64,000 bases of DNA from Streptomyces cyaneofuscatus (GTDB taxonomy: Bacteria > Actinomycetota > Actinomycetes > Streptomycetales > Streptomycetaceae), in the NCBI RefSeq assembly GCF_000718135.1, contig NZ_JOEM01000003.1, positions 301,621 to 365,620 of the forward strand. Direction: 5' to 3'. The notes below the pieces were generated by a model that was not told the origin of the DNA, ran no database searches, and worked only from the letters and a program-made list of their open reading frames with translations. The position numbers were made by a program, and so were the translations under genes. Below are positions 17,444 to 26,661 of this stretch, piece by piece (the stretch's first letter is position 1; the number at the start of each line of letters is the position of its first letter).

Positions 17444-19243
17444 ATGCATCGGTACAGGTCCCACACCTGCGGCGAGCTCCGCGCCTCTGACGTCGGCACC
17501 GACGTCCGGCTGAGCGGCTGGCTGCACAATCGCCGAGACCTGGGTGGCATCCTCTTCATCGATCTGCGCGACCACTACGGTCTGGTGCAGCTCGTCGCCC
17601 GTCCCGGCACGCCCGGCAACGAGGCCCTGGCGAAGCTGACCAAGGAGACCGTCGTCCGGATCGACGGCAAGGTGTCCGCGCGCGGCGCCGAGAACGTCAA
17701 CCCGGAGCTGCCGACCGGTGAGATCGAGATCGAGGTCACCGAGGTCGAGGTGCTCGGCGAGGCCGGCCCGCTGCCCTTCACGATCAACACCGAGGACGGC
17801 GTCAACGAGGAGCGGCGCCTGGAGTACCGCTTCCTCGACCTGCGCCGCGAGCGCATGCACCGCAACATCCTGCTGCGCTCGGCTGTGATCGCCTCCATCC
17901 GCTCCAAGATGGTGGCCCTCGGCTTCAACGAGATGGCGACCCCGATCCTCACCGCGACCTCCCCCGAGGGCGCCCGTGACTTCGTCGTCCCGTCCCGGCT
18001 GAACCCCGGCAAGTTCTACGCCCTGCCGCAGGCCCCGCAGCAGTTCAAGCAGCTGCTGATGATCTCGGGCTTCGACCGTTACTTCCAGATCGCGCCCTGC
18101 TTCCGCGACGAGGACGCCCGCGCGGACCGCTCGCCGGGCGAGTTCTACCAGCTCGACGTCGAGATGTCGTTCGTCGAGCAGGAGGATGTCTTCCAGCCGA
18201 TCGAGAAGCTGATGACCGAGCTCTTCACCGAGTTCGGCAACGGCCGCGAGGTCACCTCGCCGTTCCCGCGCATCCCGTTCCGCGAGTCGATGCTGAAGTA
18301 CGGCAACGACAAGCCGGACCTGCGGGCCAAGCTGGAGCTGGTCGACATCTCGGACGTCTTCGCCGACTCCGGGTTCAAGGCGTTCGCCGGCAAGCACGTC
18401 CGCGCGCTGCCCGTCCCGGACACCGCGGGCCAGTCCCGCAAGTTCTTCGACGGCCTCGGTGAGTACGCCGTCGAGCACGGCGCCAAGGGCCTGGCCTGGG
18501 TGCGTGTGGGTGAGGACGGCACGCTGGCCGGTCCGATCGCCAAGTTCCTCACCGAGGCCGACGTCAAGACGCTCACCGAGCGCCTCTCGCTGGTCCCGGG
18601 CCACGCCGTCTTCTTCGGCGCGGGCGAGTTCGACGAGGTCTCCAAGATCATGTCGGTCGTCCGGGTCGAGGCCGCCAAGCGCGCCGGCCACTTCGAGGAG
18701 GGCGTCTTCCGGTTCTGCTGGATCGTCGACTTCCCGATGTACGAGAAGGACGAGGAGACCGGCAAGATCGACTTCTCGCACAACCCCTTCTCGATGCCTC
18801 AGGGCGGCCTGGCCGACCTGGAGGAGAAGGACCCGCTGGACATCCTGGCCTGGCAGTACGACATCGTCTGCAACGGCATCGAGCTGTCCTCAGGCGCCAT
18901 CCGTAACCACGAGCCCGAGCTGATGCTCAAGGCCTTCGAGATCGCCGGTTACGACCGCGAGACCGTCGAGCACGAGTTCGCGGGCATGCTGCGCGCGTTC
19001 CGCCTCGGCGCCCCGCCGCACGGTGGCATCGCCCCGGGCGTCGACCGCATCGTGATGCTGCTCGCCGACGAGCCCAACATCCGCGAGACGATCGCCTTCC
19101 CGCTCAACGGCAACGCCCAGGACCTGATGATGGGCGCCCCGACCGAGCTGGACGAGTCCCGGCTGCGCGAGCTGAACATCCAGCTGCGGAAGCCGGTCGC
19201 CGCGAAGGGTGCGGGCGCGTCGGAGAAGTCCGCCGACAAGTAG
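17444..19243 (+). CDS. aspS: Aspartyl-tRNA synthetase
   Basis: 599 aa, bacterial-type AspRS. OB-fold anticodon domain (1 to about 105), class II core with motif 2 [10 protein letters not shown] (about 222-231), GAD insertion (about 300-420) and motif 3 [14 protein letters not shown] (about 525-540). The N terminus MHRYRSHTC and the stretch [16 protein letters not shown] resemble alphaproteobacterial AspRS rather than mycobacterial sequences. At the position where non-discriminating enzymes such as Pseudomonas AspRS have RRRDH, this protein has NRRDL, as in Asp-specific enzymes. The ribosome-binding site is weak. The gene ends in a hairpin terminator that shares bases with a parS site. Confidence 0.95.
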   Translation: MHRYRSHTCGELRASDVGTDVRLSGWLHNRRDLGGILFIDLRDHYGLVQLVARPGTPGNEALAKLTKETVVRIDGKVSARGAENVNPELPTGEIEIEVTEVEVLGEAGPLPFTINTEDGVNEERRLEYRFLDLRRERMHRNILLRSAVIASIRSKMVALGFNEMATPILTATSPEGARDFVVPSRLNPGKFYALPQAPQQFKQLLMISGFDRYFQIAPCFRDEDARADRSPGEFYQLDVEMSFVEQEDVFQPIEKLMTELFTEFGNGREVTSPFPRIPFRESMLKYGNDKPDLRAKLELVDISDVFADSGFKAFAGKHVRALPVPDTAGQSRKFFDGLGEYAVEHGAKGLAWVRVGEDGTLAGPIAKFLTEADVKTLTERLSLVPGHAVFFGAGEFDEVSKIMSVVRVEAAKRAGHFEEGVFRFCWIVDFPMYEKDEETGKIDFSHNPFSMPQGGLADLEEKDPLDILAWQYDIVCNGIELSSGAIRNHEPELMLKAFEIAGYDRETVEHEFAGMLRAFRLGAPPHGGIAPGVDRIVMLLADEPNIRETIAFPLNGNAQDLMMGAPTELDESRLRELNIQLRKPVAAKGAGASEKSADK

Positions 19244-19267
19244 TCCGTACGGTCCCGCTCTGCGGAT

Positions 19268-19281
19268 GTTTCACGTGAAAC
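19268..19281. other. parS site (ParB-binding)
   Basis: Perfect GTTTCACGTGAAAC 24 bp after the aspS stop. Its last five bases (GAAAC) are also the foot of the aspS terminator stem. Confidence 0.93.
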
Positions 19282-19312
19282 AGCCCCCGATCACCTGATC
19301 GGGGGCTGTTTC
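19277..19312 (+). terminator. aspS terminator overlapping parS
   Basis: Perfect 17-bp stem: 19277-19293 pairs with 19296-19312, with only CC between the arms (the effective loop is larger). The right arm ends CTGTTTC, giving a short U-run. Confidence 0.9.
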
Positions 19313-19404
19313 GTTGCGTTGCCGACCGCGTTGGCCGGGCGACGCGGTACAGCCGGATGGCCCCGGTTCGGATTCGGCGGCGCCGGGTGCGGCAAAGACT
19401 GGCA

Positions 19405-19460
19405 CCGAGACACCCCTCTCGTACCGAGACCTTCCCTTTCGTGCCGAGACACCCCTCTCG
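19405..19460. repeat. Three about 20-bp tandem repeats with internal dyads
   Basis: Units start at 19405, 19424 and 19444. The first and third read CCGAGACACCCCTCTCG, in which CGAGA and TCTCG are inverted repeats around CACCCC. The middle copy is degenerate (CCGAGACCTTCCCTTTCG). They stand 54-109 bp upstream of the lipoprotein start, where a regulator could bind. Confidence 0.6.
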
Positions 19461-19513
19461 CGCCGCGTGCCGCCCCGCCACGCCGTCCGCCGTCACCCGA
19501 GGAGCCCGCCACC

Positions 19514-20308
19514 GTGTCCGTCCCGCTCCGCCCGCCCGCCCTGCTCGCCGCACCGCTCCTCGTCCTGGCCCTGCTGCTCACCGGCTGCGCCTCCTCCGGC
19601 ACCGGCCCCGCGAAGGCTCCCGTGGGCGCCCCGGGGCAGGGCGCCGCGGGCCCGGAGTCCGACGCCGCCTCCGTACTCCGCTCATCGCCCTCCGCCGAGG
19701 GGGTGCCGAGCCCCGCGGAGATCCCGGGCCTCGGGCCGCAGACGCGGGCGGAGATCCCCGAGGACGCCCGGCAGGCGTTCGTCGTCACCGGGGAGGACGA
19801 GGACGCCAACCGGTCAAGCGCGGTGCTCTACAGCCGCGAGGACCCCACGCAGGGATGGGTCGCCGTCGCCGGTCCGTGGGACGCCCACAACGGCATGGAG
19901 GGCTGGACCGACTACCACGTGGCGGGTGACCTGAGGTCCCCCAAGGGCGTCTACTCCCTCACCGACGCGGGCGGCCGCCTCCCCGACCCGGGCGCCCTGC
20001 TCCCGTACGACGAGCACCCCCGGTTCGCGGTGGACGGCGAGGGGTTCTACGGGGAGCCGCTGGAGGGCTCCTTCGACTACGTCGTAGCGATCAACTACAA
20101 CCGCACGGAGGGCGTCACCCCCCTGGACCGTACCCGCCCCCTCGGCCTCGAACGCGGCGGCGGCATCTGGATCCACGTCGACCACGGCGGCCCCACCCAG
20201 GGCTGCGTCTCCATCCCGGAGGAGCGCATGGAGGAACTCCTGCGCACCCTGGACCCGGAGATGGACCCGGTGATCGTGATGGGCGATGCGGAGACGCTGG
20301 GGCGGTGA
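19514..20308 (+). CDS. L,D-transpeptidase-like (YkuD) lipoprotein
   Basis: 264 aa. The GTG start gives a signal peptide with lipobox LLTGC (Cys about residue 25), so the protein is anchored outside the membrane. The C-terminal domain ends with IWIHVDHGGPTQGCVSI, the YkuD His and catalytic Cys signature (Cys near residue 230). YkuD enzymes make 3-3 cross-links in peptidoglycan, abundant in Streptomyces walls; the domain here is a distant member, so another L,D-acyl transfer is possible. The tandem repeats upstream may regulate it. A far longer reading frame upstream has no ribosome-binding site and is not used. Confidence 0.82.
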   Translation: MSVPLRPPALLAAPLLVLALLLTGCASSGTGPAKAPVGAPGQGAAGPESDAASVLRSSPSAEGVPSPAEIPGLGPQTRAEIPEDARQAFVVTGEDEDANRSSAVLYSREDPTQGWVAVAGPWDAHNGMEGWTDYHVAGDLRSPKGVYSLTDAGGRLPDPGALLPYDEHPRFAVDGEGFYGEPLEGSFDYVVAINYNRTEGVTPLDRTRPLGLERGGGIWIHVDHGGPTQGCVSIPEERMEELLRTLDPEMDPVIVMGDAETLGR

Positions 20309-20398
20309 GACGTTGATCGGGCGTGCAGGCGGGGGACGTATCCGTACGCTGGGGACGCTTCCGGGTGGCTTGGTGATCCTTCGCAGGAGGGGGTAGCC

Positions 20399-20980
20399 GT
20401 GAGTGTGGCCGAGGGCCGCTTCCTGACGCAGGACGTCTTCGAGGATCTGGCACGTCATGCCATGAGGGTCGAGGAGGCGCCATGGCTGGAGTTCGTGCAC
20501 GGGAAGCTGGGGGCCAAGGCCACGCCGGACGGGAATCGCGGGCGCGTCATCGCCTGGCTGACGCGCCTGTGCCTGCAGGCGGATCCGAACCGATGGCTCT
20601 ACGCCTACCAGGGGTTGCGCATCGAGACCGGCCGCGAGGGCAACGCCCGCCCCGACGGTAGCTTCGCCCGCAGCGGGGCCTTCGCGGGCCAAGGCGAATG
20701 GGCCAGCCCGGACGGCGTCCTCATGGTCGTCGAGGTCACCTCGTACGACGAGGACACCGATCGCCGCGACCGCGTCGAGAAGCCCGGTGCCTACGCCGAG
20801 ACCGGCATCCCCGTCTACCTGCTGATCGACCGGGACAGTTGCGAGGTGAAGGTCCACTCGCAGCCCGACGGGGTGCGCTACGAGCAGGTCGTGACGGTGC
20901 CGTACGGCAAGACCGTCACGCTGCCGGACCCGGTCGGGATCGAGCTGGACACCGAGCCGCTCAAGAACTGGACACGCTGA
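20399..20980 (+). CDS. Uma2-family nuclease-fold protein
   Basis: 193 aa with AGGAGG five to ten bases before the GTG. The nuclease-like core is seen in PDGVLMVVEVTSYDEDTDRRDRVEK and YAETGIPVYLLIDRD. It is only distantly like the Uma2 protein at 9.5-10.1 kb. Function unknown; it may have arrived separately, as these genes scatter through Streptomyces genomes. Confidence 0.85.
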   Translation: MSVAEGRFLTQDVFEDLARHAMRVEEAPWLEFVHGKLGAKATPDGNRGRVIAWLTRLCLQADPNRWLYAYQGLRIETGREGNARPDGSFARSGAFAGQGEWASPDGVLMVVEVTSYDEDTDRRDRVEKPGAYAETGIPVYLLIDRDSCEVKVHSQPDGVRYEQVVTVPYGKTVTLPDPVGIELDTEPLKNWTR

Positions 20981-20988
20981 CCCGACGC

Positions 20989-21041
20989 CGTACGTGAGGA
21001 GCCCGGGACCACTGTTCATGGTCCCGGGCTCCTCACGTACG
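20989..21041. terminator. Bidirectional terminator, 23-bp perfect stem
   Basis: 20989-21011 pairs perfectly with 21019-21041 around CTGTTCA. It lies between the convergent Uma2 and metG genes. Confidence 0.9.
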
Positions 21042-21052
21042 CACGTCTGCGC

Positions 21053-22666
21053 CTATGCCGGCTTCTCCTCCAGGCGCGGGAACAGCACCGCGCCCTTCGT
21101 CACCGTCGCGCCCGCGGACAGGATGCCCCACGCGCCCGCGTCCTGGACCTTCTGGTCGGCCAGCGCGCCCAGGGACTCCTCGGCGCCCAGGGACTCCCAC
21201 AGGCTCTGCGAGGTCTCCGGCATCACCGCGTTCAGCAGGACCGCGACCCCGCGCAGCGCCTCGGCGGCCGTGTACAGGATGGTCGCCAGGCGGGCCTGGC
21301 CCTCGGGGGTGGTGTCCTTGGCCACCTTCCACGGCTCCTGCTCCGTGATGTAGCCGTTGACCTGCTTCACGAAGTCGAAGATCGCCAGGATGCCGGACTG
21401 GAAGTCCAGCTCCTCGCCGATCCTCTGGTCGGCCGTGGCGACGGCCTTCGCCAGGCCCTCCTGCACGGCCCGCTCGGCGTCACCGGCGGCCGTGGCCTCC
21501 GGCAGCGCGCCGCCGAAGTACTTGCCGACCATGGCCGCCACGCGCGAGGCGAGGTTGCCGTAGTCGTTGGCCAGCTCGGAGGTGTAGCGGGCGGTGAAGT
21601 CCTCCCAGGAGAACGAGCCGTCGCTGCCGTAGGCGATGGCCCGCAGGAAGTACCAGCGGTACGCGTCCACGCCGAAGTGCGAGGTCAGGTCCTGCGGCTT
21701 GATGCCGGTCAGGTTGGACTTGGACATCTTCTCGCCGCCGACCATCAGCCAGCCGTTGGCGACGACCTTGCCGGGAAGCGGGAGGCCCTGCGCCATCAGC
21801 ATCGCGGGCCAGATCACCGTGTGGAAGCGGAGGATGTCCTTGCCGATCAGGTGCACGTCCGCCGGGAACGTACCGTCGAACTTCTCCTGGTTGGCGCCGT
21901 AGCCCACGGCCGTCGCGTAGTTCAGGAGCGCGTCGATCCAGACGTAGATGACGTGCTTGTCGTCCCAAGGGACCGGGACGCCCCAGTCGAAGGTGGAGCG
22001 CGAGATCGACAGGTCCTGGAGGCCCTGCTCGACGAAGTTCACGATCTCGTTGCGGGCCGACTCGGGCTGGATGAAGCCCGGGTTCGCCGCGTAGAACTCC
22101 AGCAGCTTCGGGCCGTACTCGCTCAGCTTGAAGAAGTAGTTCTCCTCCTTGAGGAGCTCCACCGGCTTCTTGTGGATGGGGCAGAGCTTCTGGCCGGCGA
22201 ACTCGCCCTCGCCGTCGAGCAGATCGCCGGGGAGCTTGTACTCCTCGCAGCCCACGCAGTACGGGCCTTCGTACCCGCCCTTGTAGATCTCGCCCTTGTC
22301 GTACAGGTCCTGCACGAACTCCTGCACACGGTCGGTGTGCCGCTTCTCCGTCGTCCGGATGAAGTCGTCGTTCGCGATGTTCAGATGCTCCCAGAGGGGC
22401 TTCCACGCCTCTTCCACGAGCTTGTCGCACCAAGCCTGCGGAGTGACGTTGTTCGCCTCGGCCGTGCGCATGATCTTCTGACCGTGCTCGTCCGTGCCGG
22501 TGAGGTACCACACCTTCTCGCCACGCTGGCGGTGCCAGCGCGTGAGCACGTCGCCTGCGACGGTCGTGTAGGCGTGGCCCAGGTGAGGAGCGTCGTTGAC
22601 GTAGTAGATGGGGGTCGAGACGTAGTACGCCGTCGCCCCCTGCTTCTCGGATCCAGTGGCCGCCAT
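21053..22666 (-). CDS. metG: Methionyl-tRNA synthetase
   Basis: 537 aa, class I synthetase. HIGH-type motif HLGH in VNDAPHLGHAYTTV near the N terminus, zinc knuckle YCVGCEEY...CPIHK, and KMSKS in GGEKMSKSNLTG. It lacks the C-terminal tRNA-binding extension of the long E. coli form. ATG at 22666 has AGGA about 8 nt upstream. The 170-bp upstream gap was searched for a T-box (AGGGTGGNACCGCG) and none was seen. Confidence 0.95.
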   Translation of the reverse strand: MAATGSEKQGATAYYVSTPIYYVNDAPHLGHAYTTVAGDVLTRWHRQRGEKVWYLTGTDEHGQKIMRTAEANNVTPQAWCDKLVEEAWKPLWEHLNIANDDFIRTTEKRHTDRVQEFVQDLYDKGEIYKGGYEGPYCVGCEEYKLPGDLLDGEGEFAGQKLCPIHKKPVELLKEENYFFKLSEYGPKLLEFYAANPGFIQPESARNEIVNFVEQGLQDLSISRSTFDWGVPVPWDDKHVIYVWIDALLNYATAVGYGANQEKFDGTFPADVHLIGKDILRFHTVIWPAMLMAQGLPLPGKVVANGWLMVGGEKMSKSNLTGIKPQDLTSHFGVDAYRWYFLRAIAYGSDGSFSWEDFTARYTSELANDYGNLASRVAAMVGKYFGGALPEATAAGDAERAVQEGLAKAVATADQRIGEELDFQSGILAIFDFVKQVNGYITEQEPWKVAKDTTPEGQARLATILYTAAEALRGVAVLLNAVMPETSQSLWESLGAEESLGALADQKVQDAGAWGILSAGATVTKGAVLFPRLEEKPA

Positions 22667-22836
22667 GGTCGAAATCCTAACGGTCCGTTGAAGATCCACT
22701 CACATCGATAAACCTCGCTCCAGCAGGGCCCGCCGGTGGAGAGCTTTGCGAAACATCCCTTCCCGTAATGGTTCCCCCAGGAAAGTCGCATCCTGGGAGG
22801 GAGCGGACAAGCGTGCACGAGGCAGGGGACATCACC

Positions 22837-23490
22837 ATGCGGGTACTGGTCGCCGAGGACGAGGAGATCCTCGCGGAACTGGTCGCGACCGGGTTGCGCC
22901 GGGCCGGCTTCGCGGTCGACACCGTCTACAGCGGGGACGCGGCCCTCGCCTACCTCGGGCTGCACGACTACGACGTCGTCGTCCTCGACCGCGACCTCCC
23001 GCGCGTCCACGGCGACGACGTGGCCCGCCGCCTGGTCGCCTCCGGCTCCCGCACCCGGATCCTGATGCTGACCGCCTCCGGCTCCATGGAGGACCGGGTC
23101 GCCGGGCTCGACCTCGGCGCCGACGATTACGTCAGCAAACCGTTCGAGTTCCCCGAGCTGGTCTCCCGGGTCCGCGCACTGCGCCGCCGCAGCGCCAGAC
23201 CCGTACCGCCCCAGCTGGAACGGCACGGCATCCGGCTCGACACCGTACGGCGCTCCGCACTCCGCGACGGCCGGGAGCTGGACCTGTCGCCCAAGGAGTT
23301 CACCGTGCTGCAACTGCTCCTGGAGGCGGACGGCGGGACGGTCAGCGCGGAGGAGCTGCTGGAGCGGGCCTGGGACGCCAACGCCGATCCGTTCACCGGT
23401 GCCGTGCGTGTCTGCATGAGCAAACTCCGTGCCAAGCTCGGTGAGCCCGCCCTGATCCGTACCGTCCAGGGCGTCGGGTACGCCCTGTGA
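22837..23490 (+). CDS. OmpR/PhoB-family response regulator
   Basis: 217 aa. Receiver domain with acidic pocket AEDEE, phospho-acceptor Asp about residue 51 in VVVLDRDLP, Thr in MLTASG and Lys in DDYVSKPFEF; then a winged-helix output domain with [18 protein letters not shown]. The ATG at 22837 has AGGGGA 8 nt upstream. It overlaps the histidine kinase gene by 4 nt (GTGA), so the two are a coupled pair. The signal is not known. Confidence 0.93.
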   Translation: MRVLVAEDEEILAELVATGLRRAGFAVDTVYSGDAALAYLGLHDYDVVVLDRDLPRVHGDDVARRLVASGSRTRILMLTASGSMEDRVAGLDLGADDYVSKPFEFPELVSRVRALRRRSARPVPPQLERHGIRLDTVRRSALRDGRELDLSPKEFTVLQLLLEADGGTVSAEELLERAWDANADPFTGAVRVCMSKLRAKLGEPALIRTVQGVGYAL

Positions 23491-24767
23491 AGGGCCCGGT
23501 CCGGTTCCGGTTGCGGTCGCGGTTGCGGCGGCTGGTGGAGGCGTCGACGCTGCCGCACTCGACGATCAGGACGCGCATCGCCCTCGTGTACGGCGGGGTC
23601 TTCCTCGTCCTCGGCACGGCCCTGCTCGCCACCGTCAATGTGGCCTCCCGTGCCGGTACGGACTCCGAGGCGCGTGCCATCGCCTCCTCCGTCACCGTCG
23701 TTCCGCCCGGGTACACCGTCAACGGTCCGTTCATCGCCCGCAGCTCGGTCGGTGCTCCTACGGCCTACGAACTGACCGACCACGTCAGCGACGCGGCGAG
23801 CAAACAGCACATGTACTGGTCCGTCGCCGCGCTCCTCGTGATGACGGCGGGCGCGGTCGGCGTGGGCTGGTGGATCGCGGGCCGGGTGCTGCGGCCCGTG
23901 CACGCGATGACGGCGAAGGCCCGCCGGCTCTCGGAGCGGACGCTGCACGAGCGGATCGCCTCCAGCGGCCCTGACGACGAGCTGAAGGAGCTGGGCGAGA
24001 CGCTGGACGCGCTGCTGGCCCGGCTGGAGAAGGCGTTCGACAGCCAGCGCCGGTTCATCGCCAACGCCTCGCACGAGCTGCGGACCCCGCTCGCCACCCA
24101 GCGCGCGGCGATCCAGGTGGGGCTGGACGACCCGACCCCCGAGGACCTCGTCCGCACCCGGCAGACGCTGCTGGACACCAACCGGCGCAGCGAGCGGCTC
24201 ATAGAGGGGCTGCTCGTGCTGGCCCGCAGCGAACGGGGGCTGGCCGCCGACGAGCGTGAGGACATCCGGTTCGACCGGGTGGTGGCGGAGGAGACGGCCC
24301 GGCGGCCTGGAGTGGACGGCCGTCCTCCGGTGAGCGTCGAGGTGGCGGCCTGTCCGGTGCGCGGCAACCGGCTGCTGCTCTCCCAGCTGGTGTCCAACCT
24401 GCTCGCCAACGCGGTCACGTACAACGTGCCGGGCGGTTCGGTGGACGTCTCGCTGACCTGTGACGGCGCCCTGGTGGTGCGTAACACCGGCCCGGTGGTC
24501 TCCGAGGCCGACATCGCGGGGTTCTTCGAGCCGTTCCGGCGGGGTGAGGGGCGCGACCGGATGGGCCCGGGATCGGGTCTCGGGCTGTCCATCGTGCGGT
24601 CCATCGCGGTGGCCCACGGCGGTACGGTCACGGCGGTACCGGGCCCGGGGGGCGGCGGTCTCGCCGTGACCGTACGGCTGCCGGTCGATCAGCCCGTCGC
24701 TCAGCCTTCGGAGCGCTCCTCGCGCGTCGCGAGCCAGGCCGGGAGCCCGGCGAGGATCTCGCGGTAG
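23487..24767 (+). CDS. Sensor histidine kinase
   Basis: 426 aa. Two membrane segments (about 30-52 and 110-132) flank a short extracellular sensor of roughly 55 residues, followed by HAMP, HisKA with His near residue 196 ([16 protein letters not shown]) and HATPase_c with [14 protein letters not shown] and [11 protein letters not shown]. It phosphorylates the response regulator encoded just upstream. Its last 67 bp overlap the 3' end of the convergent VWA gene, so the C-terminal tail ([14 protein letters not shown]...) reads the complement of that gene. Confidence 0.93.
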   Translation: MKGPVRFRLRSRLRRLVEASTLPHSTIRTRIALVYGGVFLVLGTALLATVNVASRAGTDSEARAIASSVTVVPPGYTVNGPFIARSSVGAPTAYELTDHVSDAASKQHMYWSVAALLVMTAGAVGVGWWIAGRVLRPVHAMTAKARRLSERTLHERIASSGPDDELKELGETLDALLARLEKAFDSQRRFIANASHELRTPLATQRAAIQVGLDDPTPEDLVRTRQTLLDTNRRSERLIEGLLVLARSERGLAADEREDIRFDRVVAEETARRPGVDGRPPVSVEVAACPVRGNRLLLSQLVSNLLANAVTYNVPGGSVDVSLTCDGALVVRNTGPVVSEADIAGFFEPFRRGEGRDRMGPGSGLGLSIVRSIAVAHGGTVTAVPGPGGGGLAVTVRLPVDQPVAQPSERSSRVASQAGSPARISR

Positions 24768-26368
24768 AGCTCGGCGTCCGCGATCTCGCGCGGGGCCGGG
24801 CCGGCGTGGAAGAAGGCGGCGTTGGGGGCGCCCAGCTTCCGCAGGAAGTCGAAGCCCTTCCCGTCCTGCTCGCCGAACGCGACGAACTGGAAGAACAGCG
24901 GCAGCCGCGCCGCGTCCGCCAGCGCCTGGCGGGCGAGCTGCTTGGTGTCCGGCGGGCCGTCCGTCTGGAAGATCACCAGAGCCGGGCCGGCGTCCTGCGC
25001 CTTCTCGTGGTGCGCCACGATCTCCTCGACCGCGCGGTGGTAGTTCGTCCGGCCCAGGCGGCCGAGGCCCGCGTTCAGCTCGTCGACGCGGCCCTCGTGG
25101 GCGGCCAGCTCGATCGTGCCGGTGCCGTCGATGTCGGTCGAGAAGAAGACGACGGGCACGGTGGCGTCGGCGTCCAGGTGGGCCGCGAGGGCCACGGCGC
25201 GGTCGCCCAGGTGCTGGGCGCTGCCGTCCTTGTAGAACGGCCGCATGGAGCCCGAGCGGTCGAGCACCAGGTAGACGCGGGCGCGGAGGCCGGCCAGCCC
25301 GTGCGCCTTGAGCGCCGCCTGCGCCGCCTTGTACGGGGCGACGAGCTGGGGCGCGCGCTGGGTGACCCGGGCGAGGGGGGTGGCGGGCTTGGCGGCGGGC
25401 GAGGCCTTGGGGGGCTCGGGGGTGGTGGGGATGGCCGCTGCCGGTTCGGGGGTCGCCTCGGTGGTCGCGGCGGCCTCGTTGACCTCGGTGGGGGCTGCGG
25501 CCTTCGGGGCGGCTCCGGCTTCCGGTGCGGGGGCTGCTTCCGCTTCCGGCTTGGCCTCCGGCTCGGCTTCCGGCTTCGGGTCGGCCTGGGCTTCCGGCTC
25601 GGCGGCCGGCTCCGGGTCGAGGTCGAAGTCGATCGTGATCGGGGCCGGCTCGGCAGCCGGCTCCACGACCGGGGCCGGTGAGGGCTCCTCCGCCTCGACG
25701 ACCTCCTCGGCCTTCACCGGCTCCGCGGCGGGCTCCTCCACCGTGACCGGCTCGACCACGGGCTCCGGGACGGCCTCAGTGGCGGCCTCCGCCTTCGGCT
25801 CGGCGACGGGCTCGGCGACCTGCTCCGCCTTCGGCTCTGCGACCGGCTCAGTCACGGTCTCCGCGGCGGTCTCCGCCTTCGGCTCGATGTCCGGTTCGTC
25901 GACCGGCTCGGCCACGCTCTCCGCGACGGGCTCGGCCACGCTCTCCGCGACCGGCTCGACGACCGGCTCCGCGACCGGCTCCGCCTTCCGCTCCGCGACC
26001 GGCTCCGCCTTCCGCTCCGCGACCGGCTCCGCGTCCGGTCCCGAGCTCTGTGCGGGCACGGTCGGCGTGGGAGAGGGCGTCGGGGAGGTGGCCGCCTTGT
26101 CGAAGGCCGCGGCCACCAGGTCCGCGGCACCGGCGTCACCGTCGGTGGTCTCCGCGACCGGCGAAGCCGGGGCCGGGATCGACGGCTTCGGCTCCGACGG
26201 CTTCGGCTCGGACGCCTCCGTCTCCGACGTGGACCCGGCCGCCGAAGTGGTCGCCGGCTCCGGCTCCGTGGACTGAGTGCGCTCGGCCTGGGGCGGGACG
26301 GTGGCCGTGGTCGGCTCGTCCTGCTCCGTGCGGCCGAACACCTTACGCAGCAAGCTCCGAATGCCCAT
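24701..26368 (-). CDS. TerF-like VWA-domain protein with long E/P/A repeat region
   Basis: 555 aa. The C-terminal domain (about 345-550) is a von Willebrand factor A fold with MIDAS motif DRSGSM and FQTDGPPD, closest to the TerF-type proteins of tellurite/stress gene clusters. Before it, about 250 residues are low-complexity, built of AEPVAEP-like units with a near 4-residue period; the DNA here has exact repeats, e.g. around 25970-26030. No ter operon genes are adjacent. The ATG at 26368 has AAAGG 8 nt upstream. The domain should bind a divalent metal and partner proteins in the cytoplasm. Confidence 0.85.
   Translation of the reverse strand: MGIRSLLRKVFGRTEQDEPTTATVPPQAERTQSTEPEPATTSAAGSTSETEASEPKPSEPKPSIPAPASPVAETTDGDAGAADLVAAAFDKAATSPTPSPTPTVPAQSSGPDAEPVAERKAEPVAERKAEPVAEPVVEPVAESVAEPVAESVAEPVDEPDIEPKAETAAETVTEPVAEPKAEQVAEPVAEPKAEAATEAVPEPVVEPVTVEEPAAEPVKAEEVVEAEEPSPAPVVEPAAEPAPITIDFDLDPEPAAEPEAQADPKPEAEPEAKPEAEAAPAPEAGAAPKAAAPTEVNEAAATTEATPEPAAAIPTTPEPPKASPAAKPATPLARVTQRAPQLVAPYKAAQAALKAHGLAGLRARVYLVLDRSGSMRPFYKDGSAQHLGDRAVALAAHLDADATVPVVFFSTDIDGTGTIELAAHEGRVDELNAGLGRLGRTNYHRAVEEIVAHHEKAQDAGPALVIFQTDGPPDTKQLARQALADAARLPLFFQFVAFGEQDGKGFDFLRKLGAPNAAFFHAGPAPREIADAELYREILAGLPAWLATREERSEG
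25799..26040. repeat. Short direct repeats inside the VWA gene
   Basis: Repeated 12- and 24-bp units of the form GCGACCGGCTCCGCCTTCC coding for alternating [10 protein letters not shown] blocks. They are likely to vary in number between strains. Confidence 0.7.
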
Positions 26369-26564
26369 GGGCGAGGCCTTTCGCATGAGTTGGGTGCGGG
26401 GAATGTCCGACCTGGGCGATTTCATCCCTGGCCAGGACGGATACGTAAGGTTAGCGGCCGGATCCGGCCGTTCGCCGGTCCGGCCCACCCCTGCGCCAAC
26501 CGAGCCGAAACCGATCCCGGACCGAGTTCGGCACGGTGTCCGCGTACCGCTTCAAAGGAACAGC

Positions 26565-26630
26565 GGTGGCCCGGACTTCACCCCCCGTTCACCGGGAGTC
26601 CCTCGGACCGCGTGCGGGCGCGCCTACCGT
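26565..26630 (+). promoter_or_regulatory. PHO box and -10 of phoX
   Basis: Adjacent 11-bp direct repeat units CTTCACCCCCC (26576-26586) and GTTCACCGGGA (26587-26597) fit the Streptomyces PhoP consensus G(G/T)TCAYYYRSG; a weaker third unit GGTGGCCCGGA sits at 26565-26575. TACCGT at 26625-26630 is a plausible -10. The phosphatase gene starts at 26662. Induction by phosphate starvation is inferred. Confidence 0.75.
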
Positions 26631-26661
26631 CACGCACGACACACCGACGGAGGGAATCCAC

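Noticed and set aside
16181..18781. 866-codon minus-strand frame through aspS
   Set aside because: Antisense to aspS, low-complexity Arg/Gly-rich translation, spans two genes.
22667..22836. T-box riboswitch before metG
   Set aside because: No AGGGTGGNACCGCG element or specifier-loop structure seen.
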